From: Candidatus Zixiibacteriota bacterium
Lineage (GTDB): Bacteria; Zixibacteria; MSB-5A5; GN15; FEB-12
Direction of reading: 5' to 3'
NCBI GenBank assembly: GCA_003641415.1
Contig: QNAG01000152.1
Location: 1-6,643 of the forward strand
DNA length: 6,643 nt
In this document: in pieces, positions 1 to 6,418 of the stretch
Layout of the letters: every line of letters begins with the position of its first letter
Position numbering within the stretch: position 1 is the first letter of the stretch
Translations under genes and position numbers: made by a program
The notes under the pieces: model-generated
What the model saw: the letters and a program-made list of their open reading frames with translations, nothing else
Told to the model about the DNA's origin: nothing
Databases searched by the model: none

Positions 1-948
1 AGGTAATACATCGCTGAGTTTGATGTCTCCAGACATCACGCCGGTAGTTTCCCGAATCGCCTGTTCCAAAACAGGATCAGGGAAATTAACGATAGTATCG
101 ACAGACGTAGTATCCGACCCGATAACCAGCGTTGTCTGATCACAGTAGATCATATCGGCGACAATAATCGGATCACCAGCAGTATCGTACAGTGTCAGCG
201 AATCTATTGTAATTATAGTCGAATCCGGTATGATTTCCGAACGTGGGCCAGTGAAGTAAATAGTAGCCAGCGTCGCATTACCTGACGAGTTGACCAATGG
301 ATTTGTAGTCCTGTTCGAAAAAGCCAACGCATAAAATGATGGATTATAAGATATTGTATCGAATAAAATCATGTCCGTTCCGGAGATATATGCCAGCTTG
401 GTGCTGTCAGGATACAGATACCCATAATCCGAATAGAGTCGAAATGATATCTGGTTTAGAGCGTGAATACCATATACCTTCACTTGGAATTCTTCTTGCT
501 GTCCGGGTTCTACCTGAAGATAACGCGGCGAAAGCTTGACAAGCGAAACTTTGGGCTGAAGGTCAATCGAAACAATGTTTTTAACATCAGGTTTTATTGC
601 AACTGTTGTATCGCCTTCATAAATTACAGTCGTATCATCCAGGGCCTGCGCTTTGAAGGTAATGGCATCGCCAGCCGGAACAGAATCGATAGTCCCCTTC
701 ACAATGCCATTTTCGATATTCAATGGCCGAATTAATGAATCGAAACCTTCTCCTGAGATAATTACCCGAAACGAGTTAACCATTTCCATCAGTTCCGGAG
801 ATGATGCGATAGAGAGTTTCATAGCCAACTGATTCCCGGAAGACTTCGAATCAACTGGATTGTCGGTGCAACTGAGTATCGGTATTATCGCAATGCAAGC
901 AGTTAGCACTATTACAGATAGCAATAGTGCCTTAATCTTATAGTTCAT
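1..948 (-). CDS. Lipoprotein with cohesin-like domain and leucine-rich-repeat N-cap (3' end outside window)
   Basis: The frame is open from the ATG at 948 to the window edge: 316 codons with no stop, so the C-terminus is missing. The N-terminus has K4 and K6, then a hydrophobic stretch with two possible lipoprotein cysteines, C18 (LTAC) and C27 (ILSC); either predicts an envelope lipoprotein. Residues about 40-133 look like a small beta-sandwich of the carbohydrate-binding-like type (weak call). Residues about 137-262 have the alternating strand pattern of cohesin-like domains, ending in a short 'TLATIYF' strand typical of that fold. Residues 287-316 contain 'FPDPVLEQAIRE' followed by 'GDI.LSDV', which matches the capping segment that precedes bacterial leucine-rich repeats (internalin/BspA style), so an LRR domain probably follows off-window. 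A 9 nt gap to the beta-barrel gene, with the Shine-Dalgarno touching that gene's stop, places it last of the visible operon. Likely a surface adhesion or protein-binding component; the ligand is unknown. Confidence 0.85.
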   Translation of the reverse strand, partial: MNYKIKALLLSVIVLTACIAIIPILSCTDNPVDSKSSGNQLAMKLSIASSPELMEMVNSFRVIISGEGFDSLIRPLNIENGIVKGTIDSVPAGDAITFKAQALDDTTVIYEGDTTVAIKPDVKNIVSIDLQPKVSLVKLSPRYLQVEPGQQEEFQVKVYGIHALNQISFRLYSDYGYLYPDSTKLAYISGTDMILFDTISYNPSFYALAFSNRTTNPLVNSSGNATLATIYFTGPRSEIIPDSTIITIDSLTLYDTAGDPIIVADMIYCDQTTLVIGSDTTSVDTIVNFPDPVLEQAIRETTGVMSGDIKLSDVLP

Positions 949-959
949 ATAAACCCCCT
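949..959 (-). promoter_or_regulatory. Shine-Dalgarno overlapping the upstream stop codon
   Basis: Reading on the minus strand, AGGGGG is followed by TTTAT and the ATG of the lipoprotein gene. The first two bases of AGGGGG and the following G share the TAG stop of the beta-barrel gene, so ribosomes ending there lie directly on this site. This arrangement favours translational coupling. Confidence 0.7.
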
Positions 960-2076
960 AAAATGATGCTGTCAATCCTGCTGTTAGTTGAACACCGGAC
1001 AGGTCATAATTGCCGCCATCGGCGCTTCCGGTGTACAATTTGCCGCCCAGGCTCAGTTTGGTCTGTTTGCCAAACTTGTAATCGAAGTTACTTCCAAACC
1101 CAAAAATAGAAGCGCCACCAAGGTTCATTTCGTTTTCTGAGATCAACCGTAGTTCTGCAAGAGGGATCACATGACAGCTTTCGCCAACTGCAAACGATGC
1201 GTTACCAGCCAGAAGAAACTCATTGCCGAAAAGTTGAAGCGAGCTGATAACTTCCTGGCTCCCGGAATTATACCACTTGTTATCGCCGCGCATGGCATAA
1301 CGCAGCCTCAGGCTTGCTGATGAGCTACCCATCTTACGTAAAACACCAAGTCGTAAATCCAGCAAAGGACTTTGTTTGAAGACCTTGTTTCCTTCGATCT
1401 TGTCCTCAGTGAATAATGAATATATAACATCGACTGACACTACAGTCGGATCGGATATAATATCCACTCCGGCATTTGCGCTGATCATATCCCCCGGGTT
1501 GTAGTCTCCTGTACCTTCATACGGTTCATAGGTACCATTGAACTGGTACATAATACCACCGCCATACCTGGTATTTCCCGAAGCTTTAGCGGTAGCCAGC
1601 AGCATATTGAACCCAAATCCTCCACCAAGTCGTCGAACTGGAAAACTGAGATAATTCTCAGAAAGAACCGAAAGGATTTGCTTACCGGCTGGATTAAGAC
1701 TCTTTTTGCCGGTAGGCAGATTCATCCCAACAGAAATCAACCACTGATCGTTGGCCAGGGACTGGTTGACCTGAAGTCGCATATCACCTAGACCAGAGAG
1801 AGAAATATCACCGTCATCATTGTCGACATTATTGGTTGCTCCAGCGAAGAAGAGATGCATCTCAAGGTTGTCTTTCAGTGGGAGAAAACCCGAAACAGGG
1901 AAACTCATCTGGTCAATTGTAGTAGCAGTATCACCGTTCTCAATTTTCCAATGACTGTAAGTAAACTTGAGTTGTCCTGCTGTGGGCTGTCCGTAACGAA
2001 TCTGGCCAAACGCCGGTGAAACACCACCGATTGCGATCAGCAAACAGATAATATAAAGTAAAGCTTTATTGCGCAT
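958..2076 (-). CDS. Outer-membrane beta-barrel protein
   Basis: The 372-residue product starts with a Sec signal peptide (R2, K4, hydrophobic 5-18, likely cleavage after AFG at 22-24). The mature chain alternates polar and hydrophobic residues in short strands rich in Gly, Tyr and Asn, has no transmembrane helix, and ends in Phe (LTASF), the usual C-terminal signal for BAM-assembled barrels. A 'SGLGD' strand followed by 'MNLPTGK' near residues 94-125 resembles the Phenol_MetA_deg-type outer-membrane transporter family, but I cannot confirm the family and no substrate can be read from the sequence. The length suits a barrel of roughly 14-18 strands (estimate). The ATG overlaps the last 11 nt of the preceding CsgG-like lipoprotein gene and has a strong GGAGGGG seven bases upstream, so the two are probably made together and may form one outer-membrane unit. 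Confidence 0.88.
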   Translation of the reverse strand: MRNKALLYIICLLIAIGGVSPAFGQIRYGQPTAGQLKFTYSHWKIENGDTATTIDQMSFPVSGFLPLKDNLEMHLFFAGATNNVDNDDGDISLSGLGDMRLQVNQSLANDQWLISVGMNLPTGKKSLNPAGKQILSVLSENYLSFPVRRLGGGFGFNMLLATAKASGNTRYGGGIMYQFNGTYEPYEGTGDYNPGDMISANAGVDIISDPTVVSVDVIYSLFTEDKIEGNKVFKQSPLLDLRLGVLRKMGSSSASLRLRYAMRGDNKWYNSGSQEVISSLQLFGNEFLLAGNASFAVGESCHVIPLAELRLISENEMNLGGASIFGFGSNFDYKFGKQTKLSLGGKLYTGSADGGNYDLSGVQLTAGLTASF

Positions 2077-3373
2077 CGAGATTCCCCTCCACTATTACAG
2101 TTCCTGTACTACCTGTCTGCGGTTCCGAGTCGGTCACGGCATTGTAACTGGAGTTTCCAGTCAAACCCAGGTCTTCAGTTTGACCGACCATGAAATCAGC
2201 AGTTCCATCGTCTCCACTAATGCCGAAGTCATCACCACTTTCTAATGTAGTACTGGCAAACCAGTCAAAAGAGTCCCCATGAGTGCCGGCTTCGGCAGCG
2301 GCGGCTTCAGATTCGGACTGAGAGCCGGCTTCGGAAAAATCGGCATCGTACTCAAGAGCATTATCAAATTCCTGACTGGCTGCGGCGTGCATCCCATTTG
2401 CTTTGTATTCAAGACCTCGACTGTAAGCAAGAAGGGCAAGGTATGACTCGGTTGGAACCTCTTTTATAGCGTCTCTTTCTTCCTTTGTGAGAGTAATACC
2501 AAGTTGAGTGATAATGGAAAATACAAACTCTTTCTCCATTTGAAAGAGTTTTTTGAGCATACCCTCAGAGGCTTCACTGGCTAGAGATATACCAGTAGCG
2601 GTTTGTACAACGGAGCCATCAAGACGAAGGCCATCCTCTCCCAAGTTCAGGACAGATCCGGTAACCAGCTTGTTGGCTCCCAATAGCTTCCCCACGCGTG
2701 GAGCGGTTAAAGGATCCACATAACCGGAGGTACCCAGCTTTAATTCATCCATAATGACATTGATTTTCTGGCGTTCGATAACGGTCAGTGTTGCAACCTT
2801 AGCCAAATCGATAGAAACAAATTCAGCCAGTCCGCGCGCAAGGGGCGCTGTCTCACTCGAGAGCAAAGAGCCATCAAAATCCGATACAGCAATCGTGTGA
2901 GTGGGGATAGTATCGATATCGATAGAAGATTCATTTTCAATAGCTTGGGCTACCTCTCGCTCAATTCTTTTTCCCATTAGGTAATCGATATGCGCTCGGG
3001 TCATAGCGGCGGTCTTCCCTCGTGCATTCAAGCTAAGTGATGCTGCGTAAGCATCAAGAGCTTTGTCCCATAATTCCCGAGTCTCATACACCAGTCCCAG
3101 AAATAGATGAGTCCTGCTGTCCGGCATGATGTTATTGGCTTGTTTAAGCGCTTCTTCAGCCTGTATCAGCTCACCCATTTTGTAAAATGCAACACCCAAT
3201 TCGCGCCAGGCGTACATACTGTTTGGGTGCTCAGAGATTTCATTATAGAAAGCTTCTACCGCTTGATTATATCTCTCGTTACCAAGATGCTTTCTGCCCT
3301 GGGCATAGAAGCTCTGCGAGCATCCCACTGCCAGAGTAACCAACAGCAGTAAGGTTATAAGTTTGACATACAT
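2066..3373 (-). CDS. CsgG-like TPR lipoprotein with acidic C-terminal tail
   Basis: The 435-residue product starts at the ATG at 3373, five bases after GGAGG. A GTG four codons earlier is in frame but lies within that Shine-Dalgarno and is rejected. A lipoprotein signal ends in the lipobox LAVGC (C18), so the mature protein is lipid-anchored. Residues about 21-118 form TPR repeats ('YNQAVEAF', 'AWRELGVAFYKMGE', 'LGLVYE...DKALDAY'). Residues about 158-300 form a CsgG/FlgO-like domain with the signature 'TVIERQKIN' at 197-205 and 'RVGKLLGA' at 226-233. Another TPR-like helix pair lies at 311-346. From residue 325 to the end there is no Lys or Arg but 23 Asp/Glu, an acidic, probably disordered tail. 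It is a paralogue of the next gene upstream. It resembles CsgG-family pore or assembly proteins of the outer membrane; whether it forms a pore is not shown. The sorting residue at +2 is Ser, which in enterobacteria would fit outer-membrane delivery. Confidence 0.88.
   Translation of the reverse strand: MYVKLITLLLLVTLAVGCSQSFYAQGRKHLGNERYNQAVEAFYNEISEHPNSMYAWRELGVAFYKMGELIQAEEALKQANNIMPDSRTHLFLGLVYETRELWDKALDAYAASLSLNARGKTAAMTRAHIDYLMGKRIEREVAQAIENESSIDIDTIPTHTIAVSDFDGSLLSSETAPLARGLAEFVSIDLAKVATLTVIERQKINVIMDELKLGTSGYVDPLTAPRVGKLLGANKLVTGSVLNLGEDGLRLDGSVVQTATGISLASEASEGMLKKLFQMEKEFVFSIITQLGITLTKEERDAIKEVPTESYLALLAYSRGLEYKANGMHAAASQEFDNALEYDADFSEAGSQSESEAAAAEAGTHGDSFDWFASTTLESGDDFGISGDDGTADFMVGQTEDLGLTGNSSYNAVTDSEPQTGSTGTVIVEGNLDAQ
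2077..2090 (-). promoter_or_regulatory. Shine-Dalgarno inside the preceding coding region
   Basis: GGAGGGG at 2090-2084 followed by a 7 nt spacer fixes the ATG at 2076 as the start of the beta-barrel gene. The site lies within the last codons of the CsgG-like lipoprotein gene, so elongating ribosomes would keep it open, as expected for coupled translation. Confidence 0.75.
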
Positions 3374-3383
3374 TGATGCCTCC
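3374..3383 (-). promoter_or_regulatory. Shine-Dalgarno that decides the start of the CsgG-like lipoprotein
   Basis: GGAGG at 3383-3379 with spacer CATCA leads to the ATG at 3373. Starting at the in-frame GTG (3385) would put the start codon on top of this ribosome-binding site and leave no other one upstream, so the shorter form is preferred. It also gives a more typical lipoprotein signal with lysine at position 4. Confidence 0.8.
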
Positions 3384-3417
3384 ACTAAAGAAAAGTAAAG
3401 AATCTATTTAATTCCTA

Positions 3418-4470
3418 TCAACCCTTGGCTAATGGTCGATATATATCCATCTTTCTCTTGGCTTCAACAAAGTCATTATCCAGATCATAAGCCTGTTTGA
3501 AATAATCGTAAGCCTTTTTATACTCGTATCGATCCATGTATTCAAGCCCCTTGGAATATAAAGTCACGGCATTGTCGGAATCGGTGCCAGCTTCTTGGAT
3601 AAGTTTCTTTACGTCGTCGTTGAGAACCACGTTAAGTTTCCCGGAAAGTTCACCAACCATTTCCTTTACAGCCTTAGCAAACTCGGGCTTGCCTTCTTTG
3701 TCGATGCTTTCGATAATTTCCGATGTCTCAACATCGACCACCCGTACCAGCATAATAGAGTTCTTGTCATCAAGCTGCATAAGACTACCAAACACCATAT
3801 ACTGGGCGCCAATGATCTTCCCTACTCTGACAGCAGTTGAACGATCGACTGCACCGGATTTTTGGAGTTCAAGTTCCGTGAGTACGACATTTATCTTATC
3901 TCGTTCTATCACAGTGAAGGAGCTTATATTACGGAAATAATGCGCAAACAGCCCAGCCAGCCCTTTCCCCAATGGTCCCAGTTCTTCTTGGTACTTACCA
4001 ACAGAGTTATTGTCGAACTCCATGAAGGCAATAGTCTTAACATCACTTCGAGTTTCCTGAGAACACAAAAAGCCATCGCTGCCATATTGCAGCTTGTTCC
4101 ATGCATCTCGTAATTCCTGGGGCCACATTTCTCTTGGGAGACGGATTAAGCACGGGCCAATGTCGGATATTTTTTTCAAGTAATCCATTGATAGCTTCAT
4201 GTAGTCTACACCCTTGGAATAAGTAAGAAGACTCATTACTTCATAAATAGCAATACTGTCAACAGAAAGAAGACCCTCTCTTTCAAGGAGATCCTGAGTT
4301 ATCTTCAAACCGTCATTGATCTTTCCAACCGAATACAAATCCATCGCTTCAGATAGCGCAGTTGCTATCGTTTCTGACTCCTGCTGTGCCGGTTGTGCTG
4401 CCACTCCACTAGTTGATATAATCAAACATGCGACACACAAGAACGTAATCAGGCATCGTTCCTGTTTCAT
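3418..4470 (-). CDS. Secreted CsgG-like protein with C-terminal TPR
   Basis: The 350-residue product has a Sec signal peptide (K2, R5, hydrophobic 7-18, probable cleavage near VAA/Q at 23-26). No good lipobox is present: C15 sits in CVAC, within the hydrophobic core. Residues about 35-130 are helical, perhaps degenerate TPRs. The CsgG/FlgO-like domain spans about 143-285, with 'TIAFMEFDNN' as the first strand, 'FTVIERDKIN' at 185-194, and 'RVGKIIGA' at 215-222. Residues 302-341 form a TPR hairpin ('LYSKGLEYMDRYEYKKAYDYF'-like; 'AYDLD'). The mature chain has just two cysteines, C107 and C136, which could pair in an oxidising periplasm. The start has AGGAG five bases upstream. It lies 77 nt after the kinase gene and 44 nt before its paralogue. 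Over the 46-residue core the two share 27 identical positions, so they arose by duplication. Probably a periplasmic or outer-membrane partner of the lipoprotein paralogue; its exact role is unknown. Confidence 0.87.
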   Translation of the reverse strand: MKQERCLITFLCVACLIISTSGVAAQPAQQESETIATALSEAMDLYSVGKINDGLKITQDLLEREGLLSVDSIAIYEVMSLLTYSKGVDYMKLSMDYLKKISDIGPCLIRLPREMWPQELRDAWNKLQYGSDGFLCSQETRSDVKTIAFMEFDNNSVGKYQEELGPLGKGLAGLFAHYFRNISSFTVIERDKINVVLTELELQKSGAVDRSTAVRVGKIIGAQYMVFGSLMQLDDKNSIMLVRVVDVETSEIIESIDKEGKPEFAKAVKEMVGELSGKLNVVLNDDVKKLIQEAGTDSDNAVTLYSKGLEYMDRYEYKKAYDYFKQAYDLDNDFVEAKRKMDIYRPLAKG

Positions 4471-4547
4471 ACTCTCTCCTTTAATTATGTGATGTTCATG
4501 AAACCACTATATTTTATAATACAATATCTATGAATTCCCTGAAAGCT

Positions 4548-6242
4548 CTAATTTTCAAATTCGTAAAAAACGTTAACGGTTTCATCTCCATTGACTTGGA
4601 CTGTATCAGAATAAGTTTGGGATTCATGTCTTAATTCTACAATATGAGTTCCAGCTGAGACTTTAAAAGTATAAACCGTTATCTGGCTTTGTTTGACTCC
4701 ATCAATGTAAACAGTAGCACCTCGTGGACGTGATGCGGCTACTATACTTCCCCGTGCCGGAATTGGCTTCTGGGGCTTGGGGGCGGGAGTCGGCATATTG
4801 AATCTATAGTTAAGTTGTACTGTCTGATTGGCTAAAATGGTTACACTTCTGGTGATTGGAGAGTTCGTGGCTTTAGCTTTGACCAGTTTTAGATTATGTT
4901 CGCCCTCAGTTCCTTCGACTAATACAGAAGTCGTCCCGCGATCTACTAATTTATTATCAAAGAATACGGAATCTGCTGTTGGTGATATTGATATCTGAAC
5001 CTTCCCTGTAAGAGTAAACGGAACCGGTGGAGTAGTGCCCGGTATGATGAAATCATAGCTTAGCTCCTCAGTGCGATTAGCTGTTAGGGTAACTGTCTTT
5101 TTTATAGGTGAGTTTTCGGCTTCAAGATTGACCAACCGTAGTTCATGTTGCCCTTCAGATCCCTCGATTGAAACAGAAAAAGCTCTACTCGCTACCAAAC
5201 TGTCATCAAAAAGGACAGAATCAGCCAAAGGAGATATTTCTATTTCAGCCCAACCTTGAGCGGGTTCCTCTGGCGTGTAAAGCCAAAGCCACCATGCAGC
5301 AACACCCAACACTATGATCATTGCCAGTACCGAGAACACAATTGGTTTCCAATTTCGACCGTTATGATTATTATTATTGTCCTCGGAGATGTCCATCGTC
5401 TTATCGTCAGAGGCAGCTCGTTTTGCTGTTGTTCCAGCTTCGAATTGTTTAAGAGAATTATGCATATCCTCGGTAGAGCTGAAACGATTTTTGGGATCTT
5501 TGGCCAGAGCCTTGAGAATGATTCTCTCAAGTGGCTTTGATATCTCCGAATTCAGCTTACGGGGAGATGGTGGATCATTGAACATCTTAGCATCACGGAT
5601 AGCGAATTCATTGTCCCCTTTGAATGGAACTTCCCCGGTTAGCAGCCAAAATAGGGTAGTTCCAACAGCATATATATCAGTCAAGGCATAGTTGATATCG
5701 TCCGGTGGATTGAACTGTTCCGGGGACATGTATGTTGGAGTTCCGCAAGCACTACCAGCAGCAGTAAGATTTGGGTCAGTTTCACTTTTGGCTATTCCGA
5801 AGTCAATGATTTTTATCTGCCCGGACTTCTCCAGCATGATATTACCGGGCTTGATATCCCGATGATAAACGCCCTTCTGGTGTGCAAAACCAAGAATATC
5901 CAGAACTTCATTAGTAATGCGTATTGCTTCTGTAATTGACATTCGACCCCCATGTTCAATCACTTCATCAAGGGAGGAACCATCAATAAACTCCATGGCG
6001 ATAACTGTATCATCACCATGAGAGAAGAAATCTTTGATGCGACAGATATTTGGATGATGCTCGAGTAAAGCAAGATTATCAGCTTCGTTACGAAAACGTT
6101 CTACCAGACGTGGATCACTTAGAATTTTAAGGATTACTTTGAGATTAGGGACATCCTTGTGCACTGCCAGATATACTTTGGCCATGCCTCCCGCACCTTT
6201 TTTCTCAAGGATTTTGTAATTGCCGATATATTTTTCTTCCAT
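4548..6242 (-). CDS. Membrane Ser/Thr protein kinase (Hanks type) with three PEGA repeats
   Basis: The 564-residue protein phosphorylates Ser/Thr on unknown cytoplasmic targets. The kinase domain spans about 9-267: glycine loop GAGGMAKVY (16-24), ATP-anchoring K39 in VILKIL, helix-C E53, HRDIKPGN (127-134, catalytic D129), DFG (147-149), GTPTYMSPEQ (167-176), and R253 of subdomain XI. All catalytic residues are present and it is an RD kinase, so it should be active, probably controlled by activation-loop phosphorylation at T160, S164 or T168. A linker with four Asn leads to one transmembrane helix at about 300-322, so the C-terminus is periplasmic. That part has two related repeats (330-398 and 413-481), a Pro/Lys linker, and a canonical PEGA domain (498-564, 'SRPRGATVYIDG'). 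PEGA domains are thought to bind envelope ligands. The ATG at 6242 is the only reasonable start: an in-frame TGA lies just upstream and the kinase fold begins at residue 9. It has no Shine-Dalgarno. First gene of the probable operon. Confidence 0.95.
   Translation of the reverse strand: MEEKYIGNYKILEKKGAGGMAKVYLAVHKDVPNLKVILKILSDPRLVERFRNEADNLALLEHHPNICRIKDFFSHGDDTVIAMEFIDGSSLDEVIEHGGRMSITEAIRITNEVLDILGFAHQKGVYHRDIKPGNIMLEKSGQIKIIDFGIAKSETDPNLTAAGSACGTPTYMSPEQFNPPDDINYALTDIYAVGTTLFWLLTGEVPFKGDNEFAIRDAKMFNDPPSPRKLNSEISKPLERIILKALAKDPKNRFSSTEDMHNSLKQFEAGTTAKRAASDDKTMDISEDNNNNHNGRNWKPIVFSVLAMIIVLGVAAWWLWLYTPEEPAQGWAEIEISPLADSVLFDDSLVASRAFSVSIEGSEGQHELRLVNLEAENSPIKKTVTLTANRTEELSYDFIIPGTTPPVPFTLTGKVQISISPTADSVFFDNKLVDRGTTSVLVEGTEGEHNLKLVKAKATNSPITRSVTILANQTVQLNYRFNMPTPAPKPQKPIPARGSIVAASRPRGATVYIDGVKQSQITVYTFKVSAGTHIVELRHESQTYSDTVQVNGDETVNVFYEFEN
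4800..5255 (-). repeat. Tandem internal repeat in the kinase ectodomain
   Basis: Residues 334-398 and 417-481 of the kinase align without gaps, offset by 83 residues (249 bp). I count 35 identical positions of 65, including the shared 'ISP.ADSV.FD' and 'NSPI' motifs. They are PEGA-like but lack the usual Gly-Ala before the hairpin, and both differ from the canonical third repeat at 498-564. Confidence 0.8.
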
Positions 6243-6418
6243 AGATATAAATAATAAGCTTTCGCAGTTCCCGTTTCAACAACTATTCAATGATAATGAC
6301 ACGGTATATTTCTACAAAATATCTGAAATAAAGGTGAAAATATCACGAATGAAACAGAACTCCCTTTCACTCCTTACGAAAGATAAACAATAATAATATT
6401 TATGTCTATTGTATGTTA
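6243..6418. other. AT-rich intergenic region between symporter and kinase genes
   Basis: This 176 bp gap carries the kinase promoter. It also contains two copies of GATATTTT (minus strand, 6344-6337 and 6323-6316) whose starts are 21 bp apart, and a short dyad ATATTT-N5-AAATAT at 6322-6306. I see no GC-rich hairpin followed by a T run after the symporter stop, so read-through from the symporter gene cannot be excluded. No ORF of note is present. Confidence 0.7.
6251..6279 (-). promoter_or_regulatory. Sigma70-like promoter of the kinase operon
   Basis: On the minus strand, TTGAAA (6279-6274) and TATTAT (6256-6251) each match the consensus at five of six bases and are separated by exactly 17 bp. 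The -10 box ends only 8 nt before the kinase ATG, so transcription would start about 0-3 nt upstream of it. That agrees with the missing Shine-Dalgarno. The strength and sigma factor are inferred from Escherichia coli-type consensus and may differ in this lineage. Confidence 0.6.

Noticed and set aside
336..735. Two overlapping plus-strand ORFs of 67 and 90 codons
   Set aside because: They lie antisense to the lipoprotein gene, whose minus frame is open for 316 codons with a Shine-Dalgarno, signal sequence and recognisable domains. The plus-strand products show no domain or composition of a real protein.
2242..2439. 65-codon minus-strand ORF inside the acidic tail region, considered as evidence of a frameshift
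   Set aside because: It is a Pro/Leu-rich shadow of the Ser/Glu/Ala-rich frame with no recognisable motif. The main frame runs on to a stop placed for coupling with the barrel gene, so a frameshift is not needed.
3374..3385. Upstream GTG start adding four residues to the CsgG-like lipoprotein
   Set aside because: The GTG overlaps the GGAGG ribosome-binding site of the ATG at 3373, and the added residues precede an already complete lipoprotein signal.
2066..4470. Curli secretion operon
   Set aside because: CsgG-like domains are present, but no CsgA/CsgB-like repeat proteins and no CsgE or CsgF are encoded, and the TPR fusions are not those of the curli pore.
4471..4547. Terminator or internal promoter between the kinase and first CsgG-like gene
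   Set aside because: The gap is AT-rich with a TATAAA-like string and a 5 bp AT dyad, but there is no matching -35 box at the right distance and no stable hairpin with a T run.
5367..5378. Four ATT units in the kinase linker as a phase-variation tract
   Set aside because: It is a trinucleotide repeat coding for four Asn, so unit changes would stay in frame, and four units are too few to suggest switching.
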